Positions 22,354 through 31,522 are shown, counted from the stretch's first letter. The stretch: DNA of 64,000 bases from Rubrobacter aplysinae (GCF_001029505.1 NZ_LEKH01000004.1:75230-139229), one strand, 5' to 3'. Notes: generated from the sequence alone by a model not told the origin. Numbers and translations are program-made.

Positions 22354-25300
22354 TCAAAAGCGCGGCATCCGGGGCGGGGCGGTCCTCCAGAGCAGGTCTA
22401 TCTCCGCGTCGGTGAGGCCGTAGGCGGCGTTTACGAGATCCGAGAGGCGGCGTTCGAGCCCGGCGGCCTCGGCGCGCCGGTCCTGCACGGGCGTGGCCTG
22501 CTCGGTGTATACGCTCCTGAGCTCCTTTAGTCCGGCTGGGGTGAGGCGCGGGGCTCCTTTCGGGCGGCGCTTTCGGACCTCCTCTACAAACTCCTCCCCG
22601 GTGAGCGCGGCGAAGTCCTCTAGCTTCTGGCCGGGCTTCTCGACGCCGAGCTCGACCCGCAGCCAGTCCAGCGTCTCCCGGCGGGCGGCGTGCTCTGTGC
22701 CCCGGATCTCGACCAGTCGGCCCGCCGCCGTATCCGCCTCCTGTCTCGCGGCGTCCGTGGGCGAGGCTATTGGGAGCTTCTCGACGAACGAATAGATCAG
22801 ACGCAGCGCCTCGTCCTTGCCGTGCATGGCGTTGCGCCACATGTAGGACCACATCAGCGGCGAGTTGAGCACCGTCAGAATCCACTGGTCCGACGTGCTC
22901 CACAGGTAAGCCGTGTTTACCAGATACGTCGGCTCCTCGGTAAAGGCGAACTGCGGCCGCCAGGTAATGTCGGTGTGGATGATCTTCGGCTGCTCGAAGA
23001 GCTCGTAGTAGGAGCAGGAGCGTAGCTCCCACCAGTAGCGGCCCCGGTCGCTGCGCTTGCGGAGCCTCGCCTCCAGCGGCTTCACGTGGGCGTGGAGGGC
23101 GGGGTGGGTGCGACGGAATGTCTCCTCGGCCTCGGCTTCGGGCCGGTTGCTCCAGGGCCAGGCGCGGTTCTCGCTGGAGGCCAGCACGATCATCCACAGA
23201 TCCTGCCAGTCCGGGGACCAGCGTTTTATGTCCTGGCCGCGCAGGTAGGGCTTGATAATCTCCCGCGACGCCGGGTCCTCGCGCACGAGCCGCTCCCTGG
23301 TCGCCGTGTCTATGAGGAACGCGTCGTTCAGGCCGGTCTTGATGCCATAGGCCGGCTCGACCCCGGCGTACTCGGCGAGCGGGCTCCCGGCGGCCCGGAT
23401 GCGCTGCATCAGGTCGTCAACCTCGGCGGGCTCCAGGCTCCAGGAGTCCGAACCGAAGCGGGAGTGGCGCTTGCGGTGGGCGTTCTGGGCGACGTAGTCC
23501 GGGATCGGGGTCCGGTGCAGCTCCTCGCGGGGGAAGGTCGCGACCTCGGCCTCTCGCTCCTCCGGGATTTCATCGCTCCCGGATTCCTCCGGCTTGTGCA
23601 GGATCAGGATGCAGGGGAACACGTCGGCGTCGGGGAAGACCGGCGCGTGGCCGAAGTCCACGATCTTCTCGACCGCGCCCGAGAGGGCGAAGTACGCCCG
23701 GAGCGGCCCGCCGTAGCCGGAGCGGAGCCACTTGTTGGTGACGATGTAGCCCATCCTGCCGCCGGCGCGCAGGCTTTCGAGGCCCTGCTGGTAGAAGTAC
23801 ACGTACAGGTCGGCCGTGCCGTGGTAGGTCTCGGGGAACGCGGCCTTGAGGTACGGCTTTATCTCCCCGAGCGACTCCTGCCGGATGTAGGGCGGGTTGC
23901 CGATTACCGCGTCGAAGCCGGACTCCGCGCCCAGCGGCCTGCCGTAGCGGTCGAAGAATACCTCCGGGAACTCAAGCTCGAAGTGGAAGAAACGGTGCTC
24001 GGCGGACATCCCGGCTGCCTCCTCGATCCAGCGCTCGAACTGGCGGGGGGTCGCGTGCGGGGCGGTGCCGGAGGCGTGATCCGCGACGAACCTGAAAAGC
24101 TCCCGGTCCACGCTAAGACCGAACCGCGCCGCCGCCGAGAGGTCGGCGAGCCGGGCGTAGCGGCGGGTCAACTCTTCGCGCAGCCGCCCGTACAGTTCCT
24201 CCTGCTCCTTGACTTCCGCGACGGTCTCGGCGGGGGTGCCCTCGATCATCCACATATTACTTACCGCCGTGGACATGCTCTGCCGGAAGGAGTCGTCCGA
24301 GAGCATCGAGAGCTGTCCGCCGCCGGGAGCTCCCTTGCCGCTCTTCTTGCGCTTTTTCTGATTCTTATTACCCGAGCCGCCAGTGTCCAGCGCGCCGACG
24401 CTCGCCCCTACGAGTGAGTTTCCGGTTCGCAGGTGATGGTCCAGGAACGAGAGCGGCCGGTCTTTGGCGACCGTCGAGAGCCACAGCGAGAGCTTCGCCA
24501 GCTCGACCGCCAGCGGGTTCAGGTCCACCCCGTACACGCACGACTGCGCAACCCGCCGCTTCCAGTACGCCAGCTCCGCGCCTGCTCCGGCGTTAGCCTC
24601 GTCCTCCGCCTCTTCCGCTTCGGAGACTCCGAGCCCGACCAGGAAGCGGGCGACGTACTCCGTAGCCTCGACGAGGAAGTGGCCGCTGCCCATCGCCGGG
24701 TCGAGCACGTCAAGCTCCAAGACGGCCCGTATCCTCCCCTCGTCGTTCTCCTCCCCGGCGACGGCCTCTCGGAGCAGTGGTCCGAGAGTCTCGTCCACGA
24801 TGTACTTCACCACGTAGTCCGGCGTGTAGTACGCGCCCGAGGTGTGACGCTCACCCTTGTCGTTTACCAGATCCACGGTCCAGCCAGAATCGTTCTGTTC
24901 TTCCTGAGCTTTCTGAGCAGCCGGGACGGGGTGGAACTCCAGCAGGCTCTCGTAGATCGTGCCCAGGTGACGTTCGGCCAGGTCCCGGTAGTCCACAAAC
25001 TCGCCCTCCACGCGGGCGAGGCGGTCTATCGCTTTCTGGAGGTGCTCGTCGCCGACGGCGTTACGCTCCAGGAACGGGTGCCGCGCCGGGTCGAACAGGC
25101 CGCCGTTGAACGTCGCGACCGCAAGCGGCGGGCTGCCCTGATCTATGATGGCGAACAGGTCTTTGAGGCGCTGCCACATGCGGGCGGTGGTCGGCAGCAG
25201 GGCGTGGCCCCGGTCCAGGTCCTCGGCGACCTCGTGCTTGACGGCGTAGAGGCTGTAGCTCTCGCGGTAGCGCTCGCTCTCCGAGATCGGCAACAGCCCG

Positions 25301-26214
25301 CGCGACTCTGCGTACAGCACGAAGAGCAGCCGGTACAGCACTATGAGCGAGGCGTCGTACACCTCGCGCAGCGTGCCCTCATCGGGGGAAAGCTGGTTCG
25401 ACGGGTGATCCAGAAAGCCCTGCGAGAGATGCCGGAGAGCCTCGTACACCTGCTGCCTGAGGCCCTCCCCGACGGCGCGGGCGTACTCGGCGCTCTGCTC
25501 CAGGAATGCGGCATTCGAGAGCGGTACTTGGGATCCATCGTCGAAGGCCCCGCGCCGGAAGAAGGCGTAGAGGTACACGAAAGCCTCGTCCGACTCCAGC
25601 GCCTCGGTGAGATCCACCTCGTAGAAGGTGTCGAGGCGGTGGGCGGAGTCGCGGTGGTACAGCCGCCACAGCCTACCGTTCGTCAGGATTCCCCACTCCA
25701 CGCCGGAGTGCTGCATGTAGAAGGAGATCTGAAAGCCCGGGTTCTTGTTCGTGAAGGTGTCTCCCTTGCGCTTGAGGGAGAGGTCGAGCGGGCGCTCCCA
25801 GTACTTCGCGTCCCCGACGGCGTAGGCCCGCCCAGCCAGGCTCTCGGCGGTGAGGGTCGTGCCCTTGTTCTCATTCAGGGCTTCTTCTTCGCCGTAGAAG
25901 ACGTAGTCCGGGTACTGGGTGCTGCCAGGCGTTGTGAGCGGGGCCTGTACCTGGAAGGCCTCGTGCCCGAGCAGCCGCAGGACGGGACGGATCAGGTCCT
26001 GCTCGACCTGTGACTCGCTCTCGTCCGGCACGTACCCGGCCAACTTCTCCGCTACCGCCGCCCGCACGGGCCGAGCCTCCTCCAGGAGCTCCTCCCAGCC
26101 CGGTAGCCCCGGTAGCGTGTTCTCAAGGTAATGGTCGGAGAACAGACCGTGGTTGCGGTGTACGAGGCGCGGCGTATGCGGGGTGCCGGACACGGAAGCA
26201 TTGGACTCAGGCAT
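22354..26214 (-). CDS. type IIG-like restriction-modification protein (Eco57I-type N6-adenine methylase)
   Basis: A 1286-residue single-chain enzyme. The N-terminus has a PD-(D/E)xK-like nuclease pattern (QYPDYVFYG near 100-108, YAVGDAKYWERPL near 131-142). The methylase part has AdoMet motif I DPAMGSGHFLVEA (about 505-517) and catalytic NPPYIRQE (about 771-778), then a TaqI-like specificity region (KRWSPDWQDLWMIVLA onward) and a helical tail. It should methylate adenine and cut unmodified DNA; related BREX PglX methylases lack the nuclease, and no brx genes are seen here. ATG 26214 lies 6 bases after a TATAAT box, so the mRNA is probably leaderless. First gene of the defence cluster. Confidence 0.88.
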   Translation of the reverse strand: MPESNASVSGTPHTPRLVHRNHGLFSDHYLENTLPGLPGWEELLEEARPVRAAVAEKLAGYVPDESESQVEQDLIRPVLRLLGHEAFQVQAPLTTPGSTQYPDYVFYGEEEALNENKGTTLTAESLAGRAYAVGDAKYWERPLDLSLKRKGDTFTNKNPGFQISFYMQHSGVEWGILTNGRLWRLYHRDSAHRLDTFYEVDLTEALESDEAFVYLYAFFRRGAFDDGSQVPLSNAAFLEQSAEYARAVGEGLRQQVYEALRHLSQGFLDHPSNQLSPDEGTLREVYDASLIVLYRLLFVLYAESRGLLPISESERYRESYSLYAVKHEVAEDLDRGHALLPTTARMWQRLKDLFAIIDQGSPPLAVATFNGGLFDPARHPFLERNAVGDEHLQKAIDRLARVEGEFVDYRDLAERHLGTIYESLLEFHPVPAAQKAQEEQNDSGWTVDLVNDKGERHTSGAYYTPDYVVKYIVDETLGPLLREAVAGEENDEGRIRAVLELDVLDPAMGSGHFLVEATEYVARFLVGLGVSEAEEAEDEANAGAGAELAYWKRRVAQSCVYGVDLNPLAVELAKLSLWLSTVAKDRPLSFLDHHLRTGNSLVGASVGALDTGGSGNKNQKKRKKSGKGAPGGGQLSMLSDDSFRQSMSTAVSNMWMIEGTPAETVAEVKEQEELYGRLREELTRRYARLADLSAAARFGLSVDRELFRFVADHASGTAPHATPRQFERWIEEAAGMSAEHRFFHFELEFPEVFFDRYGRPLGAESGFDAVIGNPPYIRQESLGEIKPYLKAAFPETYHGTADLYVYFYQQGLESLRAGGRMGYIVTNKWLRSGYGGPLRAYFALSGAVEKIVDFGHAPVFPDADVFPCILILHKPEESGSDEIPEEREAEVATFPREELHRTPIPDYVAQNAHRKRHSRFGSDSWSLEPAEVDDLMQRIRAAGSPLAEYAGVEPAYGIKTGLNDAFLIDTATRERLVREDPASREIIKPYLRGQDIKRWSPDWQDLWMIVLASSENRAWPWSNRPEAEAEETFRRTHPALHAHVKPLEARLRKRSDRGRYWWELRSCSYYELFEQPKIIHTDITWRPQFAFTEEPTYLVNTAYLWSTSDQWILTVLNSPLMWSYMWRNAMHGKDEALRLIYSFVEKLPIASPTDAARQEADTAAGRLVEIRGTEHAARRETLDWLRVELGVEKPGQKLEDFAALTGEEFVEEVRKRRPKGAPRLTPAGLKELRSVYTEQATPVQDRRAEAAGLERRLSDLVNAAYGLTDAEIDLLWRTAPPRMPRF

Positions 26215-26267
26215 ACTGGGATTATATGCAACCCGCGTCGGACGGACACGGTGTTAGACTGCTCCGG
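26215..26267. promoter_or_regulatory. compact divergent promoters, apparently leaderless on both sides
   Basis: Only 53 bases separate the restriction gene ATG (26214, leftward) from the phosphoesterase GTG (26268, rightward). On the minus strand TATAAT (26226-26221) ends six bases before the ATG; on the plus strand TAGACT (26255-26260) ends seven bases before the GTG. Neither gene has a Shine-Dalgarno. The spacing puts both transcription starts at or next to the start codon. Confidence 0.55.
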
Positions 26268-27119
26268 GTGAACGGCGGCATAACAAAGGTGGCGGGCGTG
26301 CTCGCGGGGGTTGCCGCGGCGGCGGGCAGCGTGGTGTACCGGGGGCGCTCGGAGCTTACGAGCATCGAGGTCACGCGGCGCGAGGTGACCATCCCCGGTC
26401 TCGGGCCGGGCTTTGACGGGTACAGGATCGCACAGCTCAGCGACGTGCATCTGGACGGCTGGATGACCTCGGGACGCCTGATGGAGGCCGTCAAGCTCGC
26501 GAACGGGGAGAGCCCGGATCTCACCGTGTTCACCGGGGACTTCGTGAGCCGGCAGAGCCCGGACGACGAGCAAGGCCTCGTGGACGCCTTCCGCTCCCTG
26601 AACCCGCCCGACGGCACCCTGGCGGTGCTCGGCAACCACGACCACCTCGTCAGTGCCGGTTACGTGCGGGAGCTGGCGCGGCTCTCGGGGCTGCGCGAGC
26701 TCGGCAACGACGTCCACACCCTGCGCCGGGGCGCGGACACGCTGCACATCGCCGGGGTGGACGACCTGCTCCAGGGGTATCTCAGGATAGACCGGGTGCT
26801 GGAGCGCCTCCCGGATGAGGGCGCGGCTATCCTCCTGTGTCACGTACCGGACTTCGCCGACGTGGCCGGTCCGACGGGACGCTTCGGTCTGCAGCTCTCC
26901 GGGCACTCCCACGGCGGCCAGTTCGTGTTGCCGCCCTTCGGCCCCGTCGTGAGGCCCCGCTATAGCCGGCGCTACCCGCTGGGCTACTACGAGGTGGCGG
27001 GCATGCCGCTGTACACGAACCGCGGCCTCGGCACCATCCACATCCCGCTGCGTCTCAACTGCCGCCCGGAGGTCTCCATATTTACCCTGCGCTCCCCGCG
27101 GGCCCCGGTCTCCGGTTAG
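26268..27119 (+). CDS. membrane-anchored metallophosphoesterase (YkuE-like)
   Basis: An N-terminal hydrophobic segment (VAGVLAGVAAAAGSVVY) is followed by the calcineurin-like phosphoesterase motifs in order: IAQLSDVHLDGW (DxH), VFTGDFVS (GD), LGNHDHL (GNHD), LCHVPDF, and GHSHGGQF (GHxH). Two metals bind these residues. Relatives (YkuE, LpxH-like) act on lipid or nucleotide phosphoesters at the membrane. Start: GTG 26268 fits a leaderless mRNA; an in-frame ATG 26226 would overlap the opposite promoter. Confidence 0.85.
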   Translation: MNGGITKVAGVLAGVAAAAGSVVYRGRSELTSIEVTRREVTIPGLGPGFDGYRIAQLSDVHLDGWMTSGRLMEAVKLANGESPDLTVFTGDFVSRQSPDDEQGLVDAFRSLNPPDGTLAVLGNHDHLVSAGYVRELARLSGLRELGNDVHTLRRGADTLHIAGVDDLLQGYLRIDRVLERLPDEGAAILLCHVPDFADVAGPTGRFGLQLSGHSHGGQFVLPPFGPVVRPRYSRRYPLGYYEVAGMPLYTNRGLGTIHIPLRLNCRPEVSIFTLRSPRAPVSG

Positions 27120-27154
27120 ACTTATTCTGAACCGATCCCGACTCTGGAGGACAT

Positions 27155-27805
27155 ATGAAGGTAGCAGTTGCGGGCGCGGCCGGGAACACGGCGAGCAGGC
27201 TCCTGGTCCGGCTGGCCGGGCGCGGCCACCAGGTGCGCGGGCTCGTGCGCAGGGAGGAGCAGCTCTCGCGGGTCGAGGAGCTAGGGGCGGAGCCCTGGAT
27301 GTTGGATCTCGAGGAGGCCGGACCCGAGGAGACGGCCCGGGCCGTCGAGGGCTGTGACGCGGTCGTGTTCGCCGCCGGAGCCGGGCCCGGCAGCGGACCG
27401 GAGCGCAAGCAGACGATGGACTACGGCGGGGCGGTAAAGCTCGTCGAGGCCGCCCGGGCGAGCGGCGTCGGCCGTTACCTTATGCTCTCCACGATGAACG
27501 CCGACGCACCGGACGCCCTGGGCGAGCAGATGCAGCCCTACTTCGAGGCGAAAGGGGCGGCGGACGAGCGCCTGCGCGAGAGCGGCCTCGACTACACCAT
27601 CATCCGGCCCGGCAGGCTGACCGACGACGCCGGGACCGGCCGCATAGACGCCGCCCGCTCACTCGGCCGGGGAGACGAGATCCCGCGCGAGGACGTGGCC
27701 GAGACCTTCGCCGCCGCCCTCGAACAGGACGCAACCCGCAAAGAGACGATAGACGTACTGAGCGGCGACACCCCGATAGCTGAGGCCCTGCGCACCTTCG
27801 AGTAA
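27155..27805 (+). CDS. atypical SDR / NAD(P)H-binding protein (NmrA/YwnB-like)
   Basis: The 216-residue protein begins with the Rossmann motif VAVAGAAGNTASRLLVRLAG (GxxGxxx at residues 6-12), then GCDAVVFAAGAGPG, YLMLSTMNADAP and YFEAKGAADERLRESGLDYTI (YxxxK at about 129-133). This fits the atypical SDR subgroup a5/biliverdin-reductase-like, whose members bind NADPH and often regulate or reduce flavins or quinones. Function otherwise unknown. ATG with GGAGGACAT upstream. Follows the phosphoesterase gene by 35 bases. Confidence 0.8.
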   Translation: MKVAVAGAAGNTASRLLVRLAGRGHQVRGLVRREEQLSRVEELGAEPWMLDLEEAGPEETARAVEGCDAVVFAAGAGPGSGPERKQTMDYGGAVKLVEAARASGVGRYLMLSTMNADAPDALGEQMQPYFEAKGAADERLRESGLDYTIIRPGRLTDDAGTGRIDAARSLGRGDEIPREDVAETFAAALEQDATRKETIDVLSGDTPIAEALRTFE

Positions 27806-27859
27806 ACATTCGGGTGGAGCCACTTTAGCGAACGTGTCCCGGCGCGCGACGAATGTGGC

Positions 27860-28777
27860 CTAACTGAGCCGCTCGTTTACGAGGCGCACGACCTCGCGCG
27901 GCGCTTGTAGCTGCGGTATGTGGCCGACGTCTCCGAGCATTATGAGCTCGGAGTCCCGTAGTGCGGCGTGCATCCTCTCGCCGTGGTCCGGGGGGATGAG
28001 GCGGTCCCTCTCGCCCCAGATTATGGTGACCGGCGACTGTATGCGCGGGAGGTCGTCCTTTACGTCGGTCGGCTCCGCGCTGCGGAGGTAGGCGCGGCGG
28101 TCGGGGTCCGCCGCCCGCCGGACCATACCGTCGAGCACGAAGCCGGGGGTTCTATCGGGCTCGCCGGTGACGAGCCGGGTCAGCTCCCGAGCCTGCTCGC
28201 GGTTCCGGGGCTCGAGCTCCGGGGGAGCGTCGTACAGGAGGCCCGCGCTGTCCAGCAAGAAAAGCCGCTCGGCGCGTTCTGGGTTGCGGGCGGCGTGCCG
28301 GATGACGACGGCGCCGCCGAGCGAGTTCCCGGTGAGCGCCGCCCGTTCCACGCCGAGCCTGTCCAGAAAGCCTCCCAGGTAACGCTCCAGCGCCGAAAAG
28401 CTCATCCCCTCCGGCGGGGCCGGGGTGTCCCCGAATCCCGGGAGATCCAGCGCCAGCACCCGGTAGTTCCGGGAGAGCCTCGGCATCACGAAGCTCCAGT
28501 CCGCCGCGCTGCCGCCGAGCCCGTGTACCAGCACCAGGGTCTTACGCCCTGGCCCGTCCCGGCCGGCTTCGAGGCAGCGCACCGGCAGCCCGTCCACCTC
28601 CACGGTACGCTCCGAAACCCCTCGTAGCCGGAGCCCGAGCCGCAGCGCCGAACGTACCGTCTCGAAGGGCCTGCGGTAGATCGCCAAGCCGCCCGCCACA
28701 ACCAGTGCCGCCCCGGCGAGCGCGACCCACGAGCCTCTTTGGCCTTTGTAGCCTCTGGGAATCGTCCTCTCTAGCAT
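27860..28777 (-). CDS. membrane-anchored alpha/beta hydrolase
   Basis: An N-terminal transmembrane helix (SWVALAGAALVVAGGLAIY, residues about 15-33) is followed by an alpha/beta hydrolase: LVLVHGLGGSAADW oxyanion loop, LTGNSLGGAVV nucleophile elbow (Ser), IIWGERDRLIP with the acidic residue, and GDVGHIPQLQAP with the catalytic His. Substrate unknown. ATG 28777 is preferred over an upstream codon at 28834 because the signal helix follows immediately; TACGAT ends six bases before it, again suggesting a leaderless message. Confidence 0.82.
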   Translation of the reverse strand: MLERTIPRGYKGQRGSWVALAGAALVVAGGLAIYRRPFETVRSALRLGLRLRGVSERTVEVDGLPVRCLEAGRDGPGRKTLVLVHGLGGSAADWSFVMPRLSRNYRVLALDLPGFGDTPAPPEGMSFSALERYLGGFLDRLGVERAALTGNSLGGAVVIRHAARNPERAERLFLLDSAGLLYDAPPELEPRNREQARELTRLVTGEPDRTPGFVLDGMVRRAADPDRRAYLRSAEPTDVKDDLPRIQSPVTIIWGERDRLIPPDHGERMHAALRDSELIMLGDVGHIPQLQAPREVVRLVNERLS

Positions 28778-28975
28778 TACCCTATCGTACCCGGACCTCC
28801 GCCACACTAAATCCGGAAAGCTACGGAAAGTCATGGAAAGACACGGAGTCCCAGGAGAGGGCGTAAAGAGCCGGGGCGAATCCGGCTCTACCCCGTCCGT
28901 ACCGAGTTTCGGGGAGCGGCGTGCGCGGCATACGGTCTGCCTCGGGCGTCCGGGAGCCGGATTTGCCGCCGGAGG

Positions 28976-29428
28976 CTAACGCCGGAGGGGCCGGACCCAG
29001 ACCGGAAAAAAGGTGCATGCAAAGGCGAGGAGCAGCATGCCGCCGAGCGTCCACCGGTCGCGCCTGTACGAGAAGAGGCTCCAGGAGAGCACTATCCACA
29101 CGAGCATGTTCGCCGAGGCCACCGCGTAGACCCAGCTCGCGAACTTGTGCTGGTCGCCGAAGAAGCTCATGTCCGGTAGCTCGGGGTAGTGGGTTCCTTC
29201 GTCCAGCCGCGAACGTAGCAGGATCACCGGCAGTACGTTCGCGGAGATCACACCCCCGGACCACGCCGGGAGCGTCAGGGCCCCTCCGCGGCGGCCCCGG
29301 AGCCCGTACGTCAGCAGGATGGTAAGGAGCACGTTGGCGGTGGCCCCGGCGTGTACGGAGACGGGAAAACGGCCCATGTCCCGCAGGTCGTCCATCTGAT
29401 CCAGGCGCTTGTGAGGATTCCCGCCCAC
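28976..29428 (-). CDS. multi-pass membrane protein of unknown function
   Basis: The 150-residue protein has three or four hydrophobic segments (VSVHAGATANVLLTILLTYGL; WSGGVISANVLPVILL; WVYAVASANMLVWIVLSWSLF; TLGGMLLLAFACTFFPVWV) separated by a loop with HYPELPDMSFFGDQHKFASW. No recognised family. It may form a short transcription unit on its own; a GAGCCGG/CCGGCTC hairpin lies at about 28869-28889 downstream. Confidence 0.65.
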   Translation of the reverse strand: MGGNPHKRLDQMDDLRDMGRFPVSVHAGATANVLLTILLTYGLRGRRGGALTLPAWSGGVISANVLPVILLRSRLDEGTHYPELPDMSFFGDQHKFASWVYAVASANMLVWIVLSWSLFSYRRDRWTLGGMLLLAFACTFFPVWVRPLRR

Positions 29429-29601
29429 GGCTCCAGTGTACGACGCCGGAGACTCGGCGGCTACCGTCCGGACTGCGCCGTTCCGACCTCCGCCGCGGAA
29501 GAATGATCTGTGTAGTCAAGCTCATCACAGAGCGTACCGGGGAGGATGGCAAACTCTGTGGCAGGAAAGCGAAAAGCAAACGGACCGTAAGGAGCCTGGA
29601 G

Positions 29602-29922
29602 ATGGCGTACAGCGTAATAGTGTGGCTCGTGGAGCCGGGCGAGCAGCCCTACGAGGCGGAGGAGCGGGAGCTCTCCGCGGACAGGCAGGAAGCGCCGGGG
29701 GCCAGGAGCGGGTCGAACGTCGCCCCGGCCCTGCCGCGCATGACCTACGGAGTGTACGACTCCCAGAGCGAGGCGGACTCTGCACTACAGCAGATCGGGG
29801 ACCTCCTGCGGGAGAACCGCCCGCTCAAGATAGACTCCAAGGCCCACCGGGTGTTCCTCGTGCCCGCCCACAGGGTCCACTACGTGGTCTGTGAAGAGGT
29901 GGAGCGCCCGATGGACGGCTAG
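29602..29922 (+). CDS. small hypothetical protein
   Basis: A 106-residue soluble protein from ATG 29602 (MAYSVIVWLVEPGEQPYEAEE), with AAGGAG 11 bases upstream. C-terminal part LKIDSKAHRVFLVPAHRVHYVV is strand-rich. In-frame codons further upstream (29503) would add a basic, unconserved-looking extension, so I take the later ATG. Family not recognised. Convergent with the nitronate monooxygenase gene, ten bases away. Confidence 0.6.
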   Translation: MAYSVIVWLVEPGEQPYEAEERELSADRQEAPGARSGSNVAPALPRMTYGVYDSQSEADSALQQIGDLLRENRPLKIDSKAHRVFLVPAHRVHYVVCEEVERPMDG

Positions 29923-29931
29923 ATTCCGGGA

Positions 29932-31002
29932 CTAGCCTTCTCGGGGGCCGCCACGTGCCCGGAGCGCCTGCTCGACCGTGCGCTCGACGATCTCCGCGGC
30001 CGGCAGCTCCCGGCTCATCCCCGAGGCCTGCCCGGCCCACAGCGACATGAGATCCGGATCGCCCCGGCTTGCCGCCGCCGCCCGGAGGTCGCGGGTGTAG
30101 GCGTTCTGCACCGGGTAGTCTGGCAGGCCGGCCTCGTGCGGGGCCATCTCCCGGGTGAAGCGGTTCCGCAAGCCGCGGGCCGGCTTGCCCGAAAAGGCGC
30201 GGGTAACGGTGGTGTCCTCGTCGGTGGCGGCGAGCAGCGCCCGCTTGTACGCCGGATGCGCCCCGCTCTCCGCAGAGGTCAAAAACGCGGTGCCCATCTG
30301 GGCTCCATCGGCGCCGAGCGCGAGGGCCGCCGCCAGCCCGCGGCCGTCCATGACGCCGCCGGCCGCGATCACCGGCGTCTCCATGGAGTCCGCGACCTGG
30401 GGCACGAGCGCGAACGTCCCGACCATCGCCTCCAGCGCGTCCCCGGTAAACGTGCCCCGGTGGCCTCCGGCCTCGTAGCCCTGGGCGCAGACCGAGTCCA
30501 CCCCGCGCCGCTCCAGCTCCGCCGCCTCCCGGACGGTGGTGGCCGTGCCGCAGGTAACGACGCCCGCCTCCCGCAGGGCGGCTAGCCGTTCGTCCGACGG
30601 TACCCCAAAGGTAAAGCTAAAGACCGGGACCCGCTCCTCGATCACGACCGCCAGCTGCTCCTCGAAATCCGGGGCGTAGGAGGAGACCTCCGGTTCGTCT
30701 ATGCTGAGCTCCCCGCGGTATGGTGCGAGCAGCGCGTCGGCCGCCTCCCGGGAAACGGGCTCCTCGAAAGCCTCCGGAACGAAGAGGTTTACCGCGAACG
30801 GCGCTCGCGTAAGGATCCGTACCTCCTGTACGGCCTCCCGGATCGCCCGCGGCTGCAGATACCCCGCGCCGAGCGTGCCGAGACCCCCGGCCTCCGAGAC
30901 CGCCGCCACGAGCCGAGGCGTCGTCGCGCCGCCCGCCATACCGGCCTGCACCAGCGGGTGCCGGATGCCGAAAAGCCGCGTTAGCCTGTTCTCCAGCGAC
31001 AT
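29932..31002 (-). CDS. nitronate monooxygenase / 2-nitropropane dioxygenase family
   Basis: An FMN-dependent TIM barrel: HPLVQAGMAGGATTPRLVAAV at the N-terminus, GGLGTLGAGYL, VCAQGYEAGGHRGTF with the conserved GxEAGGH loop, and IAAGGVMDGRGLAAALALGADGAQMGT phosphate-binding region. These enzymes oxidise alkyl nitronates such as propionate-3-nitronate to prevent their toxicity. 356 residues is typical. ATG 31002 is preferred because GGGAGG lies five bases upstream and the barrel starts at once. Confidence 0.88.
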   Translation of the reverse strand: MSLENRLTRLFGIRHPLVQAGMAGGATTPRLVAAVSEAGGLGTLGAGYLQPRAIREAVQEVRILTRAPFAVNLFVPEAFEEPVSREAADALLAPYRGELSIDEPEVSSYAPDFEEQLAVVIEERVPVFSFTFGVPSDERLAALREAGVVTCGTATTVREAAELERRGVDSVCAQGYEAGGHRGTFTGDALEAMVGTFALVPQVADSMETPVIAAGGVMDGRGLAAALALGADGAQMGTAFLTSAESGAHPAYKRALLAATDEDTTVTRAFSGKPARGLRNRFTREMAPHEAGLPDYPVQNAYTRDLRAAAASRGDPDLMSLWAGQASGMSRELPAAEIVERTVEQALRARGGPREG

Positions 31003-31522
31003 GGACCTCCCGTCCTTGGCGGCCTCTCGCCGCCCTCTCGCTCTGCCCGTCAAAGGTTAGGCGAGCGGGTAGGAGGGTGCAAGCGCAACGCCACAGGAGC
31101 TGGAGACAGGGGCGAACAGCGGGCGGACCCGTACATACTGAGGCCCGTTCCGGTACCCGTGGAGCGATGATCCGGGCGTCTACGCTAGAGATGTATTAGC
31201 CTTTGTGCTCCAGTGACCACGGACTCCGTGCCGAGCGGACCCCGGAGACGCGGCTCTCCAGGAAGCCGTCTTTCTTAGTGGGACCGAAGATCTCACCTCC
31301 ACTCGGGCGGAGCGGGTGCAGCAGAACTTGTCCTCGGTGATCCGGCTTTCGAGTCCCGTACCCGCGGTACCGGCTCATTTAGCAGGCCACGGGAGGCCGC
31401 GAGATACCATTCAGCTCCCCGTCGGATGCGGCCCGCCCCGGGTAGCTCACGGCTGTCACGTACTCCAGCCTTGCTCCACCTTCTCCGGTTAAAAGAGCTA
31501 CGAGGTAGCGGCCCCTAGGCCC
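31003..31522. other. long intergenic region, no gene identified
   Basis: About 520 bases between the nitronate monooxygenase start and the nickel permease stop, both on the minus strand. It must carry the monooxygenase promoter. I checked both strands for coding-like frames and RNA motifs; short open frames (for example 31196-31378) look random, and no riboswitch or tRNA was seen. Confidence 0.4.

Noticed and set aside
23086-26013. Two long plus-strand frames opposite the restriction gene
   Set aside because: Antisense to intact methylase motifs; the translations show no domain and mirror the complementary codon bias.
22354-26214. BREX PglX assignment for the large methylase
   Set aside because: An N-terminal PD...DAK nuclease-like region is present and no brxA/B/C, pglZ or brxL genes adjoin, so type IIG-like is the better call.
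31196-31378. 60-codon frame in the 31.0-31.5 kb gap
   Set aside because: No ribosome site, no recognisable motif, and composition like random high-GC sequence.
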